Shown piece by piece: positions 6,953 to 15,387 of a stretch of DNA of 27,040 nucleotides. The notes beneath the pieces are model-generated. The model made no database searches. It saw only the letters and a list, made by a program, of their open reading frames with translations, and was not told the DNA's origin. The translations under genes were made by a program, and so were the position numbers. The DNA lies in assembly GCA_947629065.1 (NCBI GenBank), contig CANRCH010000005.1, forward strand, positions 1 through 27,040. Direction: 5' to 3'. The DNA comes from an uncultured Aliarcobacter sp. (lineage in GTDB: Bacteria > Campylobacterota > Campylobacteria > Campylobacterales > Arcobacteraceae). The number at the start of each line of letters is the position of its first letter. The first letter of the stretch is position 1.

Positions 6953-7910
6953 TAATTAACTCTTTATCCTCTTCTAAAACATCTGGTCTTAGTTGTTCTA
7001 AATACTCTACTGGAAGCTTTCCTGTTACTACACCTGGAATATATCCTTTTACTGAAACAAAATATGAATACACTGTTTCAAACGTAAAAAACGAAATAAT
7101 AGCACTTCCCATAAAATGAATAAATAAAATAAATCTTTTTATTTGTATTGTTTCAGCATGAGTTGCTACATCTGGAAACATATACCAAATTATGTATCCA
7201 CTTACAACTAATAAAAATCCAAATGCCACATACATATAGTAATTTATTCTATTCATAGGCTCATATTTTCCTCTTAAGAAAAATTTATGCCATATTTTTG
7301 AACTAGGTCTTACAAAAAACTTATGATCTTTAAATGCAATTATTGTAACAATTAGCCAAATTGGAATCCAAGCAACTCCAACAACTTCATGAGTGGCTCT
7401 CATAAGTCTTGGTATATATCCTCCACCTGTCCAATTCCCAAAAGTAATAGAGAATCCAGTTATAAATAGATATATCATTACAACAATATTTAATAAAATC
7501 ACAAATCTCTGAAATAAAGAGTAAACTTGTACCTTGTCTTGTTCTCTTGTTATTTTTGCTTGTTTTCTTCCTTTTGCAACAATAAACATTATTGTAAATA
7601 AAACAAATTCAAATAAAAACACCCAAGGTAATAAGGTTTGTCTTTCCTCAAATGCTCTAATCACTTCAGGAGCAATTGCATCATATCTTGGTCCAAAAAG
7701 ACCTACTTCCATCTGCTCATAGTGAGTTAAACTCTCAAATGGAACAATTTGACCAGTAAAATTTCCTTTTAGCATCTGCAATAAAAAATGATAAACATAA
7801 TTTATATCAGCAATAGAAGCTAACCAAAAATACCAATAAGTTAAAAGCATGAATAAAAGACCTATAATAATATAGGCCTTATATTCACTAAAGAAGCTTT
7901 TATTTTCCAT
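6945..7910 (-). CDS. fdhC: Formate dehydrogenase gamma subunit, membrane cytochrome b (FdhC)
   Basis: This 321-residue membrane subunit anchors formate dehydrogenase and passes its electrons through b haems to menaquinone. Hydrophobic segments lie at about residues 12-32, 93-112, 134-152, 175-195, 222-243 and 263-282. Candidate haem ligands are the His of 'MRATHEVVG' and of 'FILFIHFMGSA', matching the FdnI/FdhC family. The region between segments 1 and 2 is longer than in E. coli FdnI, as seen in Wolinella/Campylobacter-type subunits. I chose the ATG at 7910 because it overlaps the fdhB end by 11 bases in the same manner as another gene pair here. A longer frame from 7955 would overlap fdhB by 56 bases and adds a polar, His-rich leader without a good ribosome binding site. 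Confidence 0.92.
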   Translation of the reverse strand: MENKSFFSEYKAYIIIGLLFMLLTYWYFWLASIADINYVYHFLLQMLKGNFTGQIVPFESLTHYEQMEVGLFGPRYDAIAPEVIRAFEERQTLLPWVFLFEFVLFTIMFIVAKGRKQAKITREQDKVQVYSLFQRFVILLNIVVMIYLFITGFSITFGNWTGGGYIPRLMRATHEVVGVAWIPIWLIVTIIAFKDHKFFVRPSSKIWHKFFLRGKYEPMNRINYYMYVAFGFLLVVSGYIIWYMFPDVATHAETIQIKRFILFIHFMGSAIISFFTFETVYSYFVSVKGYIPGVVTGKLPVEYLEQLRPDVLEEDKELIKK

Positions 7911-8511
7911 AAGCTTTATCCCATCCATATGGTGCGTTATGTGAGCCATGTCCAAAAGACATTACTCTTTCTCTATAAATATTTGCTACAGATTCTGCAT
8001 CTCCAACAATTAGTGCTTTTGTTGAACACATAGCTGCACAAACAGGAACTTTACCTTCAGCAATTCTATTTTGTCCATAAAGTTCTCTTTCATGCTCACT
8101 ATTTGTCTCATCAGGTCCACCAGCACACATTGTACACTTATCCATAACACCTTTTGTACCAAATGCACCATCTTTTGGAAACTGTGGTGCTCCAAAAGGA
8201 CATGCATATAAACAATATGAACACCCTATACATGTATCTTTATCGTGTAAAACTATTCCATCTTCTCTAATATAGAAACAATTAACAGGACAAACTTGTT
8301 CACAAGGTGCATCTGTACAGTGCATACAAGCTACAGAAAGTGAGAATTCCATACCTTGCTTACCTTCATTTACAGTAATTACTTTTCTTCTACTAATTCC
8401 AACAGGTAACTCATGAGCAGAAGCACAAGCAACAGAACATCCATCACAATGAATACATCTATTTTCATCACAATAGAACTTCATTCTTGCAAAATCAATT
8501 TTTTCACTCAT
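7900..8511 (-). CDS. fdhB: Formate dehydrogenase beta subunit, four [4Fe-4S] ferredoxin protein (FdhB)
   Basis: This 203-residue electron-transfer subunit carries electrons from FdhA to the cytochrome b subunit. It has four Cys groups for [4Fe-4S] clusters: Cys19/22/25/29, Cys62/65/70/74, Cys94/97/100/104 (CIGCSYCLYACP) and Cys126/129/158/162. The paired pattern is that of FdnH/HybA-type proteins. It has no signal peptide, so export would occur by hitch-hiking with the Tat-targeted FdhA. It lacks the C-terminal membrane helix of E. coli FdnH, as in Wolinella-type enzymes. The ATG at 8511 has AGGAG seven bases upstream and follows fdhA by 10 bases. An in-frame ATG at 8550 would overlap fdhA and lacks support. 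Confidence 0.95.
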   Translation of the reverse strand: MSEKIDFARMKFYCDENRCIHCDGCSVACASAHELPVGISRRKVITVNEGKQGMEFSLSVACMHCTDAPCEQVCPVNCFYIREDGIVLHDKDTCIGCSYCLYACPFGAPQFPKDGAFGTKGVMDKCTMCAGGPDETNSEHERELYGQNRIAEGKVPVCAAMCSTKALIVGDAESVANIYRERVMSFGHGSHNAPYGWDKAYGK

Positions 8512-8521
8512 AACTTTTCTC

Positions 8522-11344
8522 CTAAGCTCTTGAAATTTGACACAATCCACCTTTTGTTTCAGGTATTTGTGTAACTATATCGTACCCATAGTTTGTAACA
8601 GTATTTGCACTCTCACCAACTGCATAAGGAACTGTACCCTCTGGATATTTGTGGCTTAAATCCACACCTTCAAGATGACCTGCAAAGTGGAAAGGTATAA
8701 ATATTCTATCAGGTGTTACTGAATATGAATATTTTGCTTTAACTTTAATTTTAGTTCCTTGAGGAGAATGAATCCACATCATTGAACCATTTCTAATACC
8801 ATATCTTCCTGCTAAATCTGGATTAATATCACAGAACATTTCAGGAGTTAATTTAGCTAAATATTTACTTGCTCTATTTTCAACTCCAGCACCATTTAAG
8901 TTTACAAGTCTTCCAGTTACAAGGTTAATTGGGAAATCTTTTGCCCAATCTTGTTTTGTTTGTTCACTTAAGTATCTTGTATCAACTCTAAAGTGGTTTG
9001 GTTTATCTTCAAAGCTTGGATAATCTTTTACTAAATCTGTTCTTGGCGAGTGAAGTGGTTCTCTATGTTTTGGAATCTCATCATCCCATCCCCAAACTTT
9101 AGCTCTTGCTTTTGCATTTCCGTATGGTGCAATTCCAGCTTCAATACATTTTTCAACAATTAAATTAGATGTATCAACTTTCCAGTTTGCACCCATTTTC
9201 TCTTTTTCTTCAGCAGTTAAAGTTATTTTTAGAACCTCTTCTATGTTCTCTTTAGTAACTTCTGGATAACCACCTTTTTGTACACCCTCAACAGGTGCTG
9301 AACCTTCTGGTGCAAGTAAGTTTGTTCCATTATGCTCTAATCCAAAGTTGTTTCTAAATCCCATACCACCAAATTTAACAGGCTTACTTATATCATATAG
9401 ATTTGGGCTTCCTGAGTGTTTTGTTGTCCAACAAGGCCATGGTAATCCATAGTATTCACCAGCCATATCTCCATATCCTGCAAGTGAAATCTCATCAAAC
9501 ATATGCCAATTATCTGTATGTTTTTTAAGTCTTTCTGGTGTCCATCCTGTAAGTCCGATTGTTTTAATAATTCTTGACATTTCAGTTGTAGCATCCTCTG
9601 GCCAAGTAAAGTTTTCACCTTTTTGCATACCAGCAGTTAGCTCTTTATAGAAACCTAATCTTTTTGCTAATTCAAACATAATATCTTGATCTGGTTTTGA
9701 TTCATACATAGGTTTTACAACCTCATATCTCCATTGACCACTTCTATTTGTTGCTGTTACTGAACCTGAAGTTTCAAATTGAGTAGCTGCAGGTAAAATA
9801 TAAACATCATTTTGTTTATCAGTAATAATTGCACCTTCATTTACAAATGGGTCACAAAATACTGCTAATTCAAGATTATCTAATGCCTCTTTTACTTTTT
9901 TTGTTTGAGCAGTTGAAGTAATTCCATTACCCATTACAAAAATAGCTTTTAAGTTTGTTCCAGCATTATCAATCTTATCTTCACCCTCATTACCAGCTAA
10001 AACTCCAGCCCACCATCTAGCAAGAGTAAATCCATTTTTACCCATCCATGATGGATCTTTAAATCTTGATTTTAACCATTCAAAATCTACTCCCCATTGA
10101 CTTGCAAAATATTTCCATGAACCTTCAGCAAGACCATAATATCCAGGTAAACTATCAGATAAACATCCTAAGTCTGTTGCTCCTTGAACATTATCATGCC
10201 CTCTTAAAATATTTGCTCCACCACCAGCAACTCCCATATTTCCAAGAGATAGTTGTAGTATTGGTGCTAATCTTGTATTTGATGTACCAATTGTATGTTG
10301 AGTTAATCCCATTGCCCATACTAAAGTTCCTGGTTTTGAAGATGCATAAAGCTTAGTAATTTGCATAATTAATTCAGCTTTTACTCCTGTAACATCAGCA
10401 ACTCTTTCAATTGGCCAGTTTTTAGCCTCAGCCATAATATCTTCCATTCCATAAACTCTATCATTAATGAAACTCTTATCATGCCAATTGTTTTCAAAAA
10501 TAATATTCAGCATCCCATACATAAATGCTATATCAGTACCTGGTCTTATTTGTGCATATAAATCTGCTTTTGCAGCAGTTTTAGTAAATCTTGGATCAAT
10601 AACGATGATTTTTGCATTATTTCTCTCTTTTGCTTTTAAGAAATGTTGAAAACCAACTGGATGATTTACAGCTGGATTTGCACCAAATATTATAATAGCC
10701 TTAGAGTTTTGCATATCACCTAAAGAGTTTGTCATAGCTCCATAACCCCATGTATTTGCCACACCGGCAACTGTTGAGCTATGTCAAATTCTAGCTTGGT
10801 GATCTATATTATTTGTTCCAAACATTGCAGCAAATTTTCTAAAATAATAAGCTTGCTCATTATTGAATTTTGCTGATCCTAAAAATATTGTTGAATCTGG
10901 CCCATCTTTTTGTCTTAAATCTTCAAGTTTTGAAGCAATTCCATCTAATGCTTCATCCCATGAAATTCTTTGCCATTTTCCATCTTTTTTAACCATTGGG
11001 TATTTAACTCTTACTTCTGATTTAACCATATCAATCATATCAGAACCTTTACAACAATGACCACCTAAAGATACAGGGTGATCTTGTGCTACCTCTTGTC
11101 TTACCCAAACACCATTTTGAACTTCAGCTATAACACCACAACCAACAGAACAAGCTGTACAAATAGTTTTAACTAATTTTGAACCAGGAAAAGGATTTTT
11201 AATCTCATCTTCCGTAGCTTCTCTTGTAGCTGTAGTACTAGCAAAAGATGATGTAACTCCAAATGCAGTTGCAGTTGCAGCCATTTTTAAAAATGACCTT
11301 CTACCTACTTTTGCATTTAAAGATTCATATGTATTTGCTGACAT
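8522..11344 (-). CDS. fdhA: Selenocysteine formate dehydrogenase catalytic alpha subunit (FdhA), read through TGA
   Basis: This 940-residue catalytic subunit oxidises formate to CO2 at a tungsten or molybdenum bis-MGD site. A twin-arginine signal (GRRSFLKMAATATAFG, residues 14-29) sends it to the periplasm. Cys62, Cys65, Cys69 and Cys97 (GHCCKG) hold a [4Fe-4S] cluster. Residue 187 is an in-frame TGA at 10784-10786 in the context 'HQARI-U-HSSTVAG', matching the active-site Sec-His of E. coli FdnG. The frame continues uninterrupted for 753 residues with typical bis-MGD domains, ending in the dinucleotide-binding C-terminal domain (INLVTGRLVN near residue 800). Automated annotation may split it into two genes. 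It starts 17 bases after the small Tat gene and is followed by fdhB. Its function depends on SelA, SelB, SelC and SelD encoded elsewhere. Confidence 0.97.
10756..10786 (-). promoter_or_regulatory. Selenocysteine UGA codon with bacterial SECIS hairpin
   Basis: On the mRNA strand the UGA (10786-10784) is followed after 13 bases by UUGCC, loop GGUGU, GGCAA: a perfect 5-bp stem with a GGU-containing apical loop. Bacterial SECIS elements recruit SelB through a hairpin placed just after the UGA, with G and U required in the loop; E. coli fdhF and fdnG have the same design. Coding of 'TVAGVAN' is kept through the hairpin. This supports Sec insertion rather than termination. Confidence 0.88.
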
Positions 11345-11361
11345 ACAATTCTCCTACTTTA

Positions 11362-11571
11362 TTATTTTGCGCTTCTGTAAAATTCTTCCCACGCAGCAGT
11401 TTTTGTATAATTAATCTCTTTTTTTCGAGATGTTCCTACAACAACACCATTACTAATTTGACTAGCTTTTGGTTTACTTTCACCAGAAGCCATAAGAGCT
11501 GTACCTGAAGCTACAGCACCAGCCGCAACCATAGCAGCCTTTTTTGCGAATTCCCTTCTGCTAACTTGCAC
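11362..11571 (-). CDS. Small Tat-signal protein of formate dehydrogenase loci
   Basis: This 69-residue protein is mostly a twin-arginine signal peptide: SRREFAKKAA (residues 4-13), a hydrophobic Ala/Gly/Val segment to about residue 29, then roughly 40 polar residues with no cysteine, ending 'TAAWEEFYRSAK'. It matches what I know as the 'formate dehydrogenase region Tat target' family (TIGR02811 from memory), short proteins encoded immediately before Sec-containing FdhA. Their function is unknown; assembly or export of the enzyme is an inference. The start is a GTG with a strong AGGAGGAG just upstream. It precedes fdhA by 17 bases and is separated from the chaperone gene by two hairpins. Confidence 0.85.
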   Translation of the reverse strand: MQVSRREFAKKAAMVAAGAVASGTALMASGESKPKASQISNGVVVGTSRKKEINYTKTAAWEEFYRSAK

Positions 11572-11616
11572 AAACTCCTCCTTATAGAAAATTAAGCCTC
11601 CTAAGTTTTAAGAGAC

Positions 11617-11648
11617 TTTATAAAAAAAGCCTATACTTTTTTTATAAA
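11617..11648. other. 13-bp AT-rich inverted repeat between torD-like and Tat genes
   Basis: TTTATAAAAAAAG (11617-11629) and CTTTTTTTATAAA (11636-11648) pair perfectly around CCTATA. It lies in the 99-base gap that splits the maturation genes from the fdh structural genes. It may be an attenuator, a processing site or an operator. Its stem is nearly all A-T, so terminator strength would be low. Confidence 0.45.
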
Positions 11649-11652
11649 ATCC

Positions 11653-11674
11653 CTAAAAGGAAAACTCCTTTTAG
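11653..11674 (-). terminator. 9-bp hairpin just after the torD-like stop codon
   Basis: CTAAAAGGA (11653-11661) and TCCTTTTAG (11666-11674) form a perfect stem with a 4-base loop, overlapping the TAA of the chaperone gene. On the minus strand it is followed by GGATTTTAT, a short U-rich run, so partial termination or 3'-end protection is possible. With the neighbouring inverted repeat it makes a tandem hairpin block before the fdh structural genes. Confidence 0.45.
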
Positions 11675-12399
11675 TACTTAGGTCCTAAAGCTTTTAAAGC
11701 TTTATTTCTCTCTCTTCTTTCTCTCTCTTCTTTACTTATTTCTCCCCAATTATCATTAGATTTTTTAGCAATTTTATCTTTTTTCTCTGGTTTTGGAATT
11801 TCTAAATATAGTCTTTCAAACTCTATAAAAGAGTGTAAAACAATCATTAGTTCCTTAAATATTTTTGACTTTTCATACTCATAAACATCTTTTGCAAAAT
11901 CATCAATAAAATCATTTAGGATTTGTGCAAAAATACAGTGAACTGTATTTTCATAACTCCTTTCACCATTTGCAATAAGATTAGTAAGTTCTGCTAAAAA
12001 AGAGAAAATAAATCCAACTGAATCTTCATATTCTGCAAAACCTTTCTCATCCCTTCTAAGTTTTGTTTTAGCAACAAACTCTATCATCTCAACTCTTTTT
12101 TTCCCTGATTCAACACCTTCATTAAAATATGAAGCAGTATTTCTGATTTTTTTATTAAATGGACTATAAAAAATCTCATCAAACTCTTCTATTAAAGTCT
12201 TATTTGAATCTTTTTCAAGTAAATTGCTAAGATTCTCTAAAGCTGTTGCAGAACTACTATCTATAGCATTTTGTTTTAATATTTCTAGAAGCCTTAATAG
12301 CTCTAAATAATTTTCAAACTTTTTACTAGGAACAAAAAAATTTGCAAAAAAATTATAATATAAAGCTCTTGCTTTATTTACTGCTTGATTATTTTCCAC
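11671..12399 (-). CDS. TorD/DmsD-family redox-enzyme maturation chaperone
   Basis: This 242-residue, mainly helical cytoplasmic protein resembles TorD-type chaperones, which bind the Tat signal of a molybdoenzyme and hold it until cofactor insertion. Features are the N-terminal helix 'ARALYYNFFANFFVPSKKF' (about residues 11-29), 'EEFDEIFYSPFNKKIRNTASYF' in the position of the family's '(Y/F)xxLF..P....' block (about residues 71-92), and a helical core. The C-terminal 35 residues are highly charged (KPEKKDKIAKK, KEERERRERNK), an extension not needed by classical TorD. The start is a GTG with AAAGGA seven bases upstream, overlapping the ferredoxin gene by 11 bases. FdhA is the expected client, being the only Tat molybdo/tungstoenzyme visible here. 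Confidence 0.8.
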   Translation of the reverse strand: MENNQAVNKARALYYNFFANFFVPSKKFENYLELLRLLEILKQNAIDSSSATALENLSNLLEKDSNKTLIEEFDEIFYSPFNKKIRNTASYFNEGVESGKKRVEMIEFVAKTKLRRDEKGFAEYEDSVGFIFSFLAELTNLIANGERSYENTVHCIFAQILNDFIDDFAKDVYEYEKSKIFKELMIVLHSFIEFERLYLEIPKPEKKDKIAKKSNDNWGEISKEERERRERNKALKALGPKY

Positions 12400-14086
12400 T
12401 GTTTATTCCTTTCATTTTTTGATCAAAATAGCTTTGCATCATTATTTTTGGTTTACAGTCAGCACAGCAATAAAGAGTTCTTTCTTTAACTGGATCTACT
12501 GAAAAAATAGGTCCCATCATCTTTGCAATTTTATCAATAGCTTTTTTTGTAGCAAATTCAACTCCACATTCAACACATGCAAATAGTTCATCTTGTGCTA
12601 AAACATTATCTTTAAACCAAGTTGGTTGTAACTCTATTATATCTTGTTCTATTGTTAAACAGTCTGCTTCAGGACAAGAAACTTCACAATATCCACAAGC
12701 AGTACAAAGGCTTGGATTAAATCTTAAAGTATTGTCTTTTGGTTCTGCTATTAATGCATCAACATTACATGCTCCAACACAAACCAAACACAAAGTACAA
12801 GTGTCTTGATTTATTTTTACTTTTCCATAATGAATATGTTCACCTGTTTTTACTACACCTAAATCATCATTTCCGACAATTTTTTGTAATCTATGAGAAA
12901 AAATCTCTCTTTTTCTTAAATTTTCTTGATTAAAATTAAAATATGAGTTCTCTACAAAAGAAATTTCCTCTAAAGCTTTTTCTAATTCTTCCTTATTCAT
13001 AGCAACTAATATTGCATCTTTTTGATATTTTTTTTGATAAATATCATTTAAAATTCTAATAGCATCTCCTGTTCCTTTAGAGATAAAATCGCTATAAAAT
13101 ATAACTTGTGATCCTGAAAGTTGAAGCAAAGTCAAAAGTGAAGCTTCATGTAAAAACTTCTCTCCATCAATTATAAAAGGAAATACATTTTCTTTTAAAG
13201 CAATTTCTAAATTTTCAATATCCATATTTCTAGCAACAATTAAAGGATGAGTATCTTTATAATATTTACTCATTTCAAATAGGCTTTCCCTTGAAGTTGG
13301 TGCATAATCAAGTGCTCCACTTGGGCAAACACTAATACAACCACCACATCCATGACAATCTACTTGAGAAAATGTTAGTTTTTTTACCTTGTCATCTCTT
13401 ACAATAGCAACCGTTGGACAAACTTCTTCACATTTACCACAAATTACTTCTCTTCTTTCATTATACTGGCAAATATTTTTATCATAAGTTGTAAATTTTC
13501 TATATGAAAATTGATTAATATTGTTTTTTAACTCTTCAACTGCATTTTGAATTCCTACAATATTTGGATCAATAGTTCCACTTTGATTTAAACCCACTTG
13601 CTTTGCTTCAAACCAAAGAATTTGAGATACATTAAGTACAACATCTTTATCATTACTATTTACAGTAACTTTTAAATCTCCAATATGCCCTTCTATAGTT
13701 TTAATTAAATTTTCTTCAACTTTAAAAAGATTAAAATCATCTTCTTTTGCATATCTACTAAACTCTTTAAACTCATCTTCATTATTTATAACAACTAAAA
13801 GTTCTTTTGAAACCTCTTGTGAGTAAGAAATATCTTGTGCTAAATCATATTTTGACAAAGCAATTTCATAAAGTTTTAAAACATTTTCAATTTTTTTTGA
13901 TAAATTATCTTGAGAATTTTTTATATAAAAATCAACTTCTTTAGCAACAAATTCGCAACTTAGTTTATCTGTGTTTGATATTAAGAAAGTACTATTTTCT
14001 AAGCCTTCTAAAGATGTAATAACTTTTATTTCTTCATTAAGGGGAAACTCTAACCCATCTTTATTATAATAAATATAATCTTGCAT
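12389..14086 (-). CDS. Multi-cluster 4Fe-4S ferredoxin-like protein of the fdh locus (565 aa)
   Basis: This first gene of the fdh run encodes a large cytoplasmic iron-sulfur protein with no signal peptide or membrane segment. Ferredoxin Cys groups lie at 206/216/219/223, 244/247/250/254 (CHGCGGCISVCP), 430/433/436/440 (CTLCLVCVGAC) and 461/464/467/471 (CTACGYCEVSCP). A final CVEC (504-507) and CCADC (540-544) look like a zinc-ribbon or extra metal site. Residues 1-195 have no recognised motif. Residues 280-400 form an alpha/beta module with 'SGSQVIFYSDF', loosely reminiscent of MvhD-type or rhodanese-like folds. Its role in this locus is not established; it could supply electrons during enzyme maturation or link formate electrons to a cytoplasmic pool. 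It overlaps the chaperone gene by 11 bases. Confidence 0.85.
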   Translation of the reverse strand: MQDYIYYNKDGLEFPLNEEIKVITSLEGLENSTFLISNTDKLSCEFVAKEVDFYIKNSQDNLSKKIENVLKLYEIALSKYDLAQDISYSQEVSKELLVVINNEDEFKEFSRYAKEDDFNLFKVEENLIKTIEGHIGDLKVTVNSNDKDVVLNVSQILWFEAKQVGLNQSGTIDPNIVGIQNAVEELKNNINQFSYRKFTTYDKNICQYNERREVICGKCEEVCPTVAIVRDDKVKKLTFSQVDCHGCGGCISVCPSGALDYAPTSRESLFEMSKYYKDTHPLIVARNMDIENLEIALKENVFPFIIDGEKFLHEASLLTLLQLSGSQVIFYSDFISKGTGDAIRILNDIYQKKYQKDAILVAMNKEELEKALEEISFVENSYFNFNQENLRKREIFSHRLQKIVGNDDLGVVKTGEHIHYGKVKINQDTCTLCLVCVGACNVDALIAEPKDNTLRFNPSLCTACGYCEVSCPEADCLTIEQDIIELQPTWFKDNVLAQDELFACVECGVEFATKKAIDKIAKMMGPIFSVDPVKERTLYCCADCKPKIMMQSYFDQKMKGINSGK

Positions 14087-14241
14087 AACCTATGCCCTTT
14101 TTTGAAATAGTAAAAAATACTTTACCTATTCTATATTTTTACTCATTAAATGCGACTTAAAATATCTATAAAATAGCGTTGAGAAGCCTAGTATATAGCG
14201 TTTGTTTGAATATTAATATTTATTTAAGTAAAATCTATTTT
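14087..14241. promoter_or_regulatory. Divergent promoter region between the fdh run and the sensor operon
   Basis: This 155-base AT-rich gap must drive both units. Leftward, TAGAAT (reverse strand of 14128-14133) is a plausible -10 box about 40 bases before the ferredoxin gene. Rightward, TATAAAAT at 14167-14174 is a plausible -10. The octamer ATAGCGTT occurs twice in direct orientation (14173-14180 and 14195-14202), start-to-start 22 bases apart, about two helical turns, just downstream of the rightward -10. That arrangement suits a dimeric response regulator. No confident -35 boxes are seen, as is usual in this phylum. Confidence 0.45.
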
Positions 14242-15387
14242 ATGATTAAAAAAATATTACCATTTCTTATAATTACTATATTTTCATATTTTATATTTAG
14301 TGATAAATCTTTTAAAAAAGATGAGTTGATAATTGCTTCATCAATGCCACTAAGTGGAATTATGCAACCTTGGGGAGAAGCCCTAAATAGCACGATTAAA
14401 AGCTATTTTGAATATGCAAATGAAAATATTTTAGATGATAAAAAACTACAATTTAAAGTTCTAGATGATAAATATGAACCAAATCTAACTTTTGAAAATA
14501 TTGAAAACCTATATAGTAAAAATGATATATTCCTATTTTATGCACTTGTAGGAACTCCCACAGTAAAAAGAGTAATTCCTCTGTTTCAAGATAACTCTAT
14601 TCCACTATTTGCTAGTTTTTCAGGTGCAAGTTTTTTAAGAGATAGTAATTTTAAAAATATTATTAATTTTAGAGCATCATATAAAGATGAGATAGAAAAT
14701 CTAATTGATTATATATTAAATAGTAAAAACCTAAAAAATATATCAATATTTTATCAAAATGATAATTTTGGAGAAGAAGGCTATACAGCCCTAAAAGAAG
14801 AGCTAAAAAAAAGAGATTTAATCTTAAATAGTAGTGGAACTTATAAAAGAAATACCCTATCAATTAGCCATGCTTTTAACAAAATAAAAGCCTCAAATCC
14901 TGAAGTTATTTTTTTAATTGGTTCATACAAAGCAAATACACTTTTTATTGAAAAAGCTTTAAAAGATGAAAGCTTAAAAAATACAATATTTTGTACTATC
15001 TCTTTTGCCGATGCAAACTCAATGGTAAAAGAGTTAAAAAAATCAAATAGTAGTTTAGAAAATATTATTTTTTCTCAAGTTGTTCCAAACTATTTGGATA
15101 AAAACTCAAAAACAGTAAATGAGTATTTAGATTTAATGGAAAAAAACAATCTTCAAGACAATATTGGATTTTTATCTTTTGAAGCTTTTTTAAGTTCTAA
15201 AATATTAGTTGAAGCTATAAAAAATATTGATGGCAAGATAAGTAGAAATAATTTTTTTAAATCAATAGAAAAAATAGATAATAATATTTTTGATAATTTA
15301 GATTTAAACTATAAAAACGGTCAATTACAAAATAAAACTTACCTTTTTGAGTATAAAAACAACAATTTTTTTGAGATTACTAGATGA
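14242..15387 (+). CDS. Periplasmic type-1 solute-binding protein paired with a histidine kinase
   Basis: This 381-residue protein has an N-terminal hydrophobic segment (residues 3-20) serving as signal peptide or anchor; it lacks a lipobox Cys. The mature part matches the Leu/Ile/Val-binding (Peripla_BP_6) fold: 'IIASSMPLSGIMQPWGEAL' at the start, 'ALVGTPTVKRVIPLFQDNSI' (about residues 100-120) and 'ISIFYQNDNFGEEGYTALKE' (about 165-185). No ABC permease or ATPase follows. Its stop overlaps the kinase start as ATGA, so it probably serves as the ligand-binding part of a sensor. The ligand is unknown. I rejected the longer frame from 14179 because it adds residues before a clean signal sequence. 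The ribosome binding site is weak. Confidence 0.85.
   Translation: MIKKILPFLIITIFSYFIFSDKSFKKDELIIASSMPLSGIMQPWGEALNSTIKSYFEYANENILDDKKLQFKVLDDKYEPNLTFENIENLYSKNDIFLFYALVGTPTVKRVIPLFQDNSIPLFASFSGASFLRDSNFKNIINFRASYKDEIENLIDYILNSKNLKNISIFYQNDNFGEEGYTALKEELKKRDLILNSSGTYKRNTLSISHAFNKIKASNPEVIFLIGSYKANTLFIEKALKDESLKNTIFCTISFADANSMVKELKKSNSSLENIIFSQVVPNYLDKNSKTVNEYLDLMEKNNLQDNIGFLSFEAFLSSKILVEAIKNIDGKISRNNFFKSIEKIDNNIFDNLDLNYKNGQLQNKTYLFEYKNNNFFEITR

Noticed and set aside
7911..7955. Longer N-terminus for fdhC
   Set aside because: It would overlap fdhB by 56 bases and has no ribosome binding site; ATG 7910 overlaps by 11.
8512..8550. Longer N-terminus for fdhB
   Set aside because: It overlaps the fdhA end, and the ATG at 8511 has a well-placed AGGAG.
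10066..10356. 96-residue plus-strand frame inside fdhA
   Set aside because: Antisense shadow of a strongly conserved gene, Leu/Gln-rich with no family features.
10784..10786. In-frame TGA splitting fdhA, as if a pseudogene
   Set aside because: It falls exactly at the known Sec site, is followed by a His and a SECIS-type hairpin, and the frame is intact on both sides.
14179..14241. Longer N-terminus for the binding protein
   Set aside because: It adds 21 residues before a clean signal sequence starting MIKK, and would place the start inside the putative promoter repeats.
14242..15387. Binding protein as part of an amino-acid ABC importer
   Set aside because: No permease or ATPase is nearby and the gene is translationally coupled to a histidine kinase.
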